The notes under the pieces: generated by a model | The model's input: the letters and a program-made list of their open reading frames with translations, nothing else | What the model was told of the DNA's origin: nothing | Databases searched by the model: none | Origin: Oscillospiraceae bacterium | GTDB taxonomy: Bacteria > Bacillota > Clostridia > Oscillospirales > Acutalibacteraceae | Length of the DNA: 38,548 nt | Direction of reading: 5' to 3' | Assembly: GCA_015065505.1 (NCBI GenBank) | Contig: SVQE01000020.1 | Coordinates: 1-38,548 of the forward strand | Part shown: positions 34,406 to 38,548 of the stretch, piece after piece | Position numbering within the stretch: the stretch's first letter is position 1 | How the letters are laid out: every line of letters begins with the position of its first letter | Translations under genes and position numbers: made by a program

Positions 34406-34876
34406 ATGAAGGTTTTAACAATAAAAGCAAAGCCAAAAACATTATTCGGAATAATTCTTGCCGTAACAGGAATAGTGGTTATAATATTAACCTTCCTTTC
34501 AAACCACAGCAGGAAAGCCGAAACCGCCTCTGCAGCTCCGATTAGCTGTTCAACAAGCGAGCAGAGAGCGGAATATCTCTCCTCGCTCGGCTGGGAATTC
34601 AGCGCGGAAAGCGAAAAGGAAATAACCATACCCGAGCAGTTCAACGAGGTTTATCGCAACTACAATACTGTTTTGAAAAAGCAGGGCTTCAACCTTGAAG
34701 AGCATAAGGGCAAAACCGCAACGCTTTACACATACAATATTACAAACTACGGCTCAAAGAAGAACATAATTGCCGATTTAATCGTTTGCGACGGAGTTTT
34801 AATCGGCGCGGATTTATGCGATCCTTCCGCCGAGCACGGCTTTTTGAAAGCACTTGATAAAAATGACACGACTTGA
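34406..34876 (+). CDS. DUF4830-type membrane-anchored protein
   Basis: 156 residues. One TM helix (about 12-30), then an outside domain with RAEYLSSLGWEF, EITIPEQFNEVYRNYNTVLKKQGFNLEEHKGK and LYTYNITNY, a pattern I recognise as DUF4830, of unknown function. It starts after AGGAG. The end overlaps the pseudouridine synthase start by 14 bases, so the two are translated together. Confidence 0.72.
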   Translation: MKVLTIKAKPKTLFGIILAVTGIVVIILTFLSNHSRKAETASAAPISCSTSEQRAEYLSSLGWEFSAESEKEITIPEQFNEVYRNYNTVLKKQGFNLEEHKGKTATLYTYNITNYGSKKNIIADLIVCDGVLIGADLCDPSAEHGFLKALDKNDTT

Positions 34877-35564
34877 TAAATTTACAGCCGAAAAACTGAA
34901 TATAACAAGAAGCGCTGCAAAAAGTCTGATAAAAAGCGGTGAGGTTTTTGTTAATTCAAAACCCGTTACCTCGCCCGATTTCAAATTCAGCGACGAGGAC
35001 GAAATAACCGTTTCGGGCAGCAAGCTGAACTCGGATAAATTTGTTTATATTATGATGAATAAGCCCAAGGGCGTTATATCCGCAAGCGAAGGAAACGGCG
35101 AAAAAACGGTTATCGACCTTCTGCCGCCTGAAATGAAGCAAAAAAATCTCTTTCCTGCGGGCAGACTTGATAAGGACACCACGGGCTTTGTTCTGATAAC
35201 CAACGACGGCGATTTTGCGCACAGCATTCTGAGCCCGAAAAAGCATGTTGACAAAACATATATCGCTCTGCTGGACAAGGGTGTTGACAGAGGGGTTATA
35301 ATGGACTTTGAAAGCGGAATGAGCCTCGGCGAAGAAATTCTTCTGCCTGCAAAGCTCAGCGCTGAAAACGAAGAAAAAACCCTTGTTAAAGTTGTAATAA
35401 AGCAGGGCATTTATCATCAGATAAAAAGAATGTTCAAAAAGCACTCCATTGAAGTGCTTGAGCTTAAAAGAATAAAAATCGGCTCGCTTCCCCTTGATGA
35501 AAAGCTAAAGGAAGGCGAATGCCGATATATCACTCAGGATGAGTTAAACCAAATAAAACAATAA
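34863..35564 (+). CDS. RsuA-family 16S rRNA/RNA pseudouridine synthase
   Basis: About 233 residues. An N-terminal S4 RNA-binding domain (RLDKFTAEKLNITRSAAKSLIKSGEVFVN) is followed by the synthase domain with MMNKPKG, the catalytic aspartate in FPAGRLDKDTTGFVLITNDG and the KTYIALLD strand. The family isomerises a uridine, usually in 16S rRNA. The start at 34863 (ATG) is picked over an in-frame TTG at 34854, which lacks a better site. It overlaps the DUF4830 gene. Confidence 0.92.
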   Translation: MTRLDKFTAEKLNITRSAAKSLIKSGEVFVNSKPVTSPDFKFSDEDEITVSGSKLNSDKFVYIMMNKPKGVISASEGNGEKTVIDLLPPEMKQKNLFPAGRLDKDTTGFVLITNDGDFAHSILSPKKHVDKTYIALLDKGVDRGVIMDFESGMSLGEEILLPAKLSAENEEKTLVKVVIKQGIYHQIKRMFKKHSIEVLELKRIKIGSLPLDEKLKEGECRYITQDELNQIKQ

Positions 35565-35565
35565 A

Positions 35566-35596
35566 ATGCGAATTGGGGACGTACCCCTATTCGCAT
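35566..35596. repeat. 31-bp palindrome before the COG0523 gene
   Basis: ATGCGAAT-T-GGGG-ACGTA-CCCC-T-ATTCGCAT: 8- and 4-bp arms with one T:T mismatch, located between the pseudouridine synthase stop and the next Shine-Dalgarno site. It has the GGGG...CCCC core style of REP-like elements but differs from those near the transposase. Confidence 0.6.
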
Positions 35597-35612
35597 AAAC
35601 AGGAGGACAAAA

Positions 35613-36950
35613 ATGCTTAATAAAAACAAACTGATTCCCGTATCACTTTTAACGGGATATCTCGGAGCAGGAAAAACAACTGTTTTAAACCATGTTCTTG
35701 CAAATCAGCAGGGATATAAGGTTGCGGTTATAGTAAACGATATCGGCGAGGTTAATATTGACGCTTCGCTGATTGCAAAGGGCGGCAATGTTACTCAGAA
35801 GGACGGCGACCTCGTTCCCCTTTCAAACGGCTGTATCTGCTGCACACTTAAGGTTGACCTTATGAATCAGATTATCGACCTCGCAAAGTCAAAGAGATTT
35901 GACTATATCTTAATCGAGGCTTCGGGAATCTGTGAGCCTGGTCCGATTGCAGGCTCAATCTGTATGCTCGACGGAACGGATAAAAATGTTAAGCTTCCCG
36001 GCGTTGCTTATCTCGACAGCATTACAACCGTTGTTGACGCAAAGAGAATGGCTGATGAATTCGGCTCTGGAGCTGCACTTCTTAACGATAACCTTGATGA
36101 AGAGGATATTGAAAACCTTCTCATTCAGCAGATTGAATACTGCACAACGATTGTTTTAAACAAGATAGACGAAGTAACCGATAAAGAAAAGGCTGATGTT
36201 CTTGATGTTATCAAGGCGCTTCAGCCCAAAGCAAAGATTATTGAAACAACCTACGGTCAGGTTGATGTCGGCGAGATTCTTTCAACAAATAATTTTGATT
36301 ACGAAAAAATCCTTGAAAGCGCAGGCTGGATTCAGGCAATGGAGCGCGAAGGCGAAAACTCGGAAACTCTTCACGATGAGCATGAAGAGCATGAGCACCA
36401 TCACGACCACGATGAGCACGAGCATCATCACCACGACCATGATGACCACGATGAACACGAGCACCATCATCACGACCACGATGAACACGAGCACCATCAT
36501 CACGACCATGATGAACACGACGAACACGAGCACCACGGTCATCATCACCATCACCATCATCATGATGAGGGCGAAGCCGAGGAATACGGCATTTCAACCT
36601 TTGTTTATCAGAATGTTAAGCCCTTTGAGAAAAACAAGTTTGAAAGATTTGTTTTTGCGAAATGGCCTAAAGAGGTAATCAGAGCAAAGGGACTTTTCTG
36701 GATTACAGAGGACCCCGACACCGCATATATCTTTGAGCAGAGCGGCAAGCAGAAAACCGCAACTGATGACGGACTCTGGATTGCAGCCTTCCCCGAAAAG
36801 GACAAGCAGGAAATTCTTGCGCTCAATCCCGATATCGCCGCTGCATGGCACCCCGTATACGGCGACAGAGTTAACAAGCTCGTTTTCATCGGCAGAAAAA
36901 TGGATAAAGAAGCAATCATCAAAGCACTTGATGAATGCATAGCAGAATAA
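35613..36950 (+). CDS. COG0523 (CobW/ZNG1-like) GTPase with a His-rich metal loop
   Basis: 445 residues. G domain motifs: Walker A GYLGAGKT (15-22), the metal-binding CICC (C74, C76, C77 in GCICCTLK), EASGICEPGP (switch/Walker B region) and NKID (base specificity). Between the G domain and the C-terminal CobW domain (about 320-440; FVYQNVKPF, KGLFWI, IGRKMD) lies an insert at about 252-317 with nearly 40 histidines alternating with Asp and Glu. Such proteins are GTP-driven metal chaperones for Zn, Ni or Co. The window has a B12-dependent enzyme, but the gene is far from it, so the metal stays open. No Zur-like box was recognised upstream. Confidence 0.92.
   Translation: MLNKNKLIPVSLLTGYLGAGKTTVLNHVLANQQGYKVAVIVNDIGEVNIDASLIAKGGNVTQKDGDLVPLSNGCICCTLKVDLMNQIIDLAKSKRFDYILIEASGICEPGPIAGSICMLDGTDKNVKLPGVAYLDSITTVVDAKRMADEFGSGAALLNDNLDEEDIENLLIQQIEYCTTIVLNKIDEVTDKEKADVLDVIKALQPKAKIIETTYGQVDVGEILSTNNFDYEKILESAGWIQAMEREGENSETLHDEHEEHEHHHDHDEHEHHHHDHDDHDEHEHHHHDHDEHEHHHHDHDEHDEHEHHGHHHHHHHHDEGEAEEYGISTFVYQNVKPFEKNKFERFVFAKWPKEVIRAKGLFWITEDPDTAYIFEQSGKQKTATDDGLWIAAFPEKDKQEILALNPDIAAAWHPVYGDRVNKLVFIGRKMDKEAIIKALDECIAE
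36372..36563 (+). repeat. in-frame tandem repeat encoding the His-rich loop
   Basis: A unit of about 27-30 bases, approximately GACCAYGATGAACACGAGCAC plus CATCATCAC, is repeated several times with small differences. This makes the stretch prone to length change by slippage while keeping the reading frame. Confidence 0.75.
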
Positions 36951-36967
36951 AACTCTATACATAATAT

Positions 36968-37017
36968 AACAGCCACAGGAAAAGGGTGGGCACCCTGATC
37001 CTGTGGCTGTTTTATTA
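36968..37017. terminator. bidirectional terminator after the COG0523 gene
   Basis: AACAGCCACAGGA (36968-36980) pairs perfectly with TCCTGTGGCTGTT (36999-37011), with a smaller AGGGTG/CACCCT hairpin in the loop and TTTTATTATTT after it. Confidence 0.88.
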
Positions 37018-37076
37018 TTTGTCTGAGCGAAGCGAGCAACCAATAACTCGGAGCTCGGAACTCGGCACTAGAAACT
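37018..37076. other. short intergenic remnant with ACTCGGA words
   Basis: Contains tandem degenerate ACTCGGA/GCTCGGA words (about 37047-37067) like the other intergenic word repeats. No coding signal. Confidence 0.3.
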
Positions 37077-37946
37077 TTAATAAGCCGTCAGGCAGTCGGT
37101 TGTTATGTAGTTAACACCCAAATCAACAACTCTCTGCATCTTTTCGGGATAATCGCAAGCCCAGCATGCCATATCAAGTCCTGAGTCAATGCATTTCTTA
37201 ATCATTTCGCAATCGTTTTTGTAGTTTTTATCAAGGTCAACATCAAAATCAATTCCGCAGTTTCCGATTTCAAGCGCGGTTTTGATATGCTCCTGCGTAA
37301 TATCGTCAACAACCAGAAAGAGCTTTGCTTCGGGCTTAAGCTCTTTTATTTTTCTGAGACTGTCGGCGTTAAAGGAAATAAACACAGGCTCAACATCAAA
37401 GCTCTCAACAAGCTTTATCAGCTCGTCGAAATGCTCAAGGTTGTTTTTGCCCTTCAGCTCAATAACTGCTCTCATCGAGTATTTTTCGCAGACAGCGAGA
37501 TAATCCTCAACCTTACATATTTTAAGATTGGGGTATTTATTGATATTGTGTCCGTTATTGAAATCATAGTTCAGCAGCTCGCTGTAATCGGATTTTTCTA
37601 TATTCCTGTTTCCGTTTGTCATACGGAAAATGTTTGGGTCGTGATGAATAACCCAAACGCCGTCCGCCGTTCTGTATACATCGCATTCAGCGCCCCAGAA
37701 GCCTGCTTTTCCCGCTTCCTCAAACGCGGGAAGCGAGTTTTCGGGCGCAACTGCCCTGAAGCCTCTGTGAGCAATCAGCTTTGTTTCCTCCTTCATAAGC
37801 TCAGACACCTTTGCAGTTTTATAGTCAGTAAGCTTATAGTACTTGTTGTAGCCTTTGATACCGTATGCCATTCCTACTCCGATTACCGCTGCGCTTAATA
37901 CTGTGCACGCAGCTATAACTGTTTTGATTACCTTTTTCCTGTTCAT
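37077..37946 (-). CDS. membrane-anchored glycerophosphodiester phosphodiesterase
   Basis: 289 residues. An N-terminal signal anchor (about 7-30) is followed by a GDPD barrel: AHRGFRAVAPENSLPAF (metal and catalytic His), GAECDVYRTADGVWVIHHDPN (second His and metal acids), and VIELKGKN. It hydrolyses glycerophosphodiesters to glycerol-3-phosphate and an alcohol, or processes teichoic-acid-type polymers, outside the membrane. The start codon is one base after the stop of the nitroreductase-like gene, with GAAGAGAAG before it, so the two form an operon. Confidence 0.9.
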   Translation of the reverse strand: MNRKKVIKTVIAACTVLSAAVIGVGMAYGIKGYNKYYKLTDYKTAKVSELMKEETKLIAHRGFRAVAPENSLPAFEEAGKAGFWGAECDVYRTADGVWVIHHDPNIFRMTNGNRNIEKSDYSELLNYDFNNGHNINKYPNLKICKVEDYLAVCEKYSMRAVIELKGKNNLEHFDELIKLVESFDVEPVFISFNADSLRKIKELKPEAKLFLVVDDITQEHIKTALEIGNCGIDFDVDLDKNYKNDCEMIKKCIDSGLDMACWACDYPEKMQRVVDLGVNYITTDCLTAY

Positions 37947-37947
37947 A

Positions 37948-38548
37948 TTACTTCTCTTCTTTTACAAATTTTATTCTTTGCGGAACAATCTCTTCAAAAA
38001 CATTGTTCTCGTTCCACTTTCCGTTAATTCCCTTTGCCTTGCAGCCAAGAACAAAATGAAGCTTCGCAATGCCGAAATCAATGCTCTGGTCTGAATAAGG
38101 CTCTTCAACTCTTGCACTTAAAACCGAGTTTTCATACTTGAATTTAACAGGGCGTCTGTTAACCGCAGAGGGTGCCATTTCTACAAGCTTCATTGCGTAG
38201 GAATATTCCTCGCTGAGCTTTTCATCGCAGATTTCAAACATATCCTGATAGCTCTTGCTCTTTTTGTGCGTTGCCTTATACATTGTTTTTTCAAGCATAT
38301 TTTCACGCTCGCTCGGATAGCCGATAACAATAACGCAGTAAAGGCGCTTGCTTCGCGGAAGCTTAATCATTTCGTAGGTTTTGTTTTCGTTATAGCTGCC
38401 CGAAACCCAGCAGGTTCCGAGTCCGTGGTAAACGCACTGAAGAATTATGCTTTCGCCATAATAGCCTGCATCTTCCATTGATTTCTGCGAATCGGGACCG
38501 CAAACCGCAATCATTGAAAACTTACCCTTGAAAATTCTGAAAGCAGGC
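37948..38548 (-). CDS. nitroreductase-family protein, TM1586 type (partial)
   Basis: The reading frame continues through the window edge: codons before the Met at 38514 read PAFRIFKGKFS without a stop, so the N-terminus is missing. The visible 200 residues contain GYYGESIILQCVYHGLGTCWVSG, the IVIGYPSE strand, MAPSAVNRRPVKF and FGIAKLHFVLGCK, which fit the TM1586-like nitroreductase family. These use FMN and NAD(P)H to reduce unknown substrates. The first half of the usual nitroreductase fold, with the flavin-phosphate arginine and serine, would be outside the window or replaced by the internal APSAVNRRP motif, which suggests a duplicated half-domain as in that family. Confidence 0.8.
   Translation of the reverse strand, partial: PAFRIFKGKFSMIAVCGPDSQKSMEDAGYYGESIILQCVYHGLGTCWVSGSYNENKTYEMIKLPRSKRLYCVIVIGYPSERENMLEKTMYKATHKKSKSYQDMFEICDEKLSEEYSYAMKLVEMAPSAVNRRPVKFKYENSVLSARVEEPYSDQSIDFGIAKLHFVLGCKAKGINGKWNENNVFEEIVPQRIKFVKEEK

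Noticed and set aside
35565..35612. Zur box before the COG0523 gene
   Set aside because: The palindrome there does not resemble the TAAATCGTAAT-type Zur operator.
36238..37043. Long reading frames opposite the COG0523 gene
   Set aside because: They are shadows of the repetitive His codons and lack Shine-Dalgarno sites or protein features.

Overview
The window looks like chromosomal DNA from a gut-type Clostridia bacterium of the Oscillospiraceae/Ruminococcaceae kind (inference). The reasons are Shine-Dalgarno sites of the AAAGGAG type, A/T-rich sigma-A promoters, a type I dockerin on a BspA-like leucine-rich repeat (LRR) protein, plant-glycan enzymes (GH30, GH127), a split B12-dependent methionine synthase, and many small structured intergenic repeats. 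I see no rRNA, tRNA, CRISPR array or prophage.

Layout. 176-1719 (+): two overlapping RimK-like ATP-grasp genes. 1743-4460 (-): a GPH-type sugar/cation symporter and a one-TM companion. 4840-14296 (-): the most distinctive locus, an ECF sigma factor, a membrane protein with a cytosolic N-terminus and an extracellular LRR domain (probable anti-sigma/sensor), and a 2317-residue secreted LRR protein ending in a dockerin. 14701-15669 (-): a secreted DUF5050-like protein. 15800-16874: a REP-associated Y1 transposase gene flanked on each side by two long palindromes. 16906-21228 (-): metF, a stand-alone MetH reactivation domain, a MetH lacking that domain, and an Rrf2 regulator. 21298-22668 (-): cytoplasmic GH30 enzyme. 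22773-23597 (+): Cof-type HAD phosphatase. 23589-24007: a 419-bp non-coding block with terminal inverted repeats and many hairpins. 24033-24767 (-): YjdF/DUF2238-like membrane protein. 24930-26681 (+): acyl-CoA ligase-type enzyme. 26732-30755 (-): galM, GH127 arabinofuranosidase-like enzyme and a secreted FN3 protein. 30897-34290 (+): FHA, RodA/FtsW and class B PBP, an elongation/division cassette. 34406-36950 (+): DUF4830 protein, RsuA-type pseudouridine synthase and a COG0523 GTPase with a very His-rich loop. 37077-38548 (-): GDPD and a nitroreductase-like gene cut by the window end.

How the genes work together. The sigma/anti-sigma/LRR-dockerin operon reads as a surface-sensing regulon in which sensor and product share the same LRR fold. 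MetF supplies methyl-THF to the B12-dependent methionine synthase, and the separate activation domain should reactivate it. GalM, GH127 and GH30 have no signal peptides, so they probably process imported arabinose- or galactose-containing oligosaccharides. FHA-RodA-PBP form a peptidoglycan synthesis unit. Starts were moved from the longest ORF wherever a Shine-Dalgarno site decides; all such choices are from sequence inspection only.
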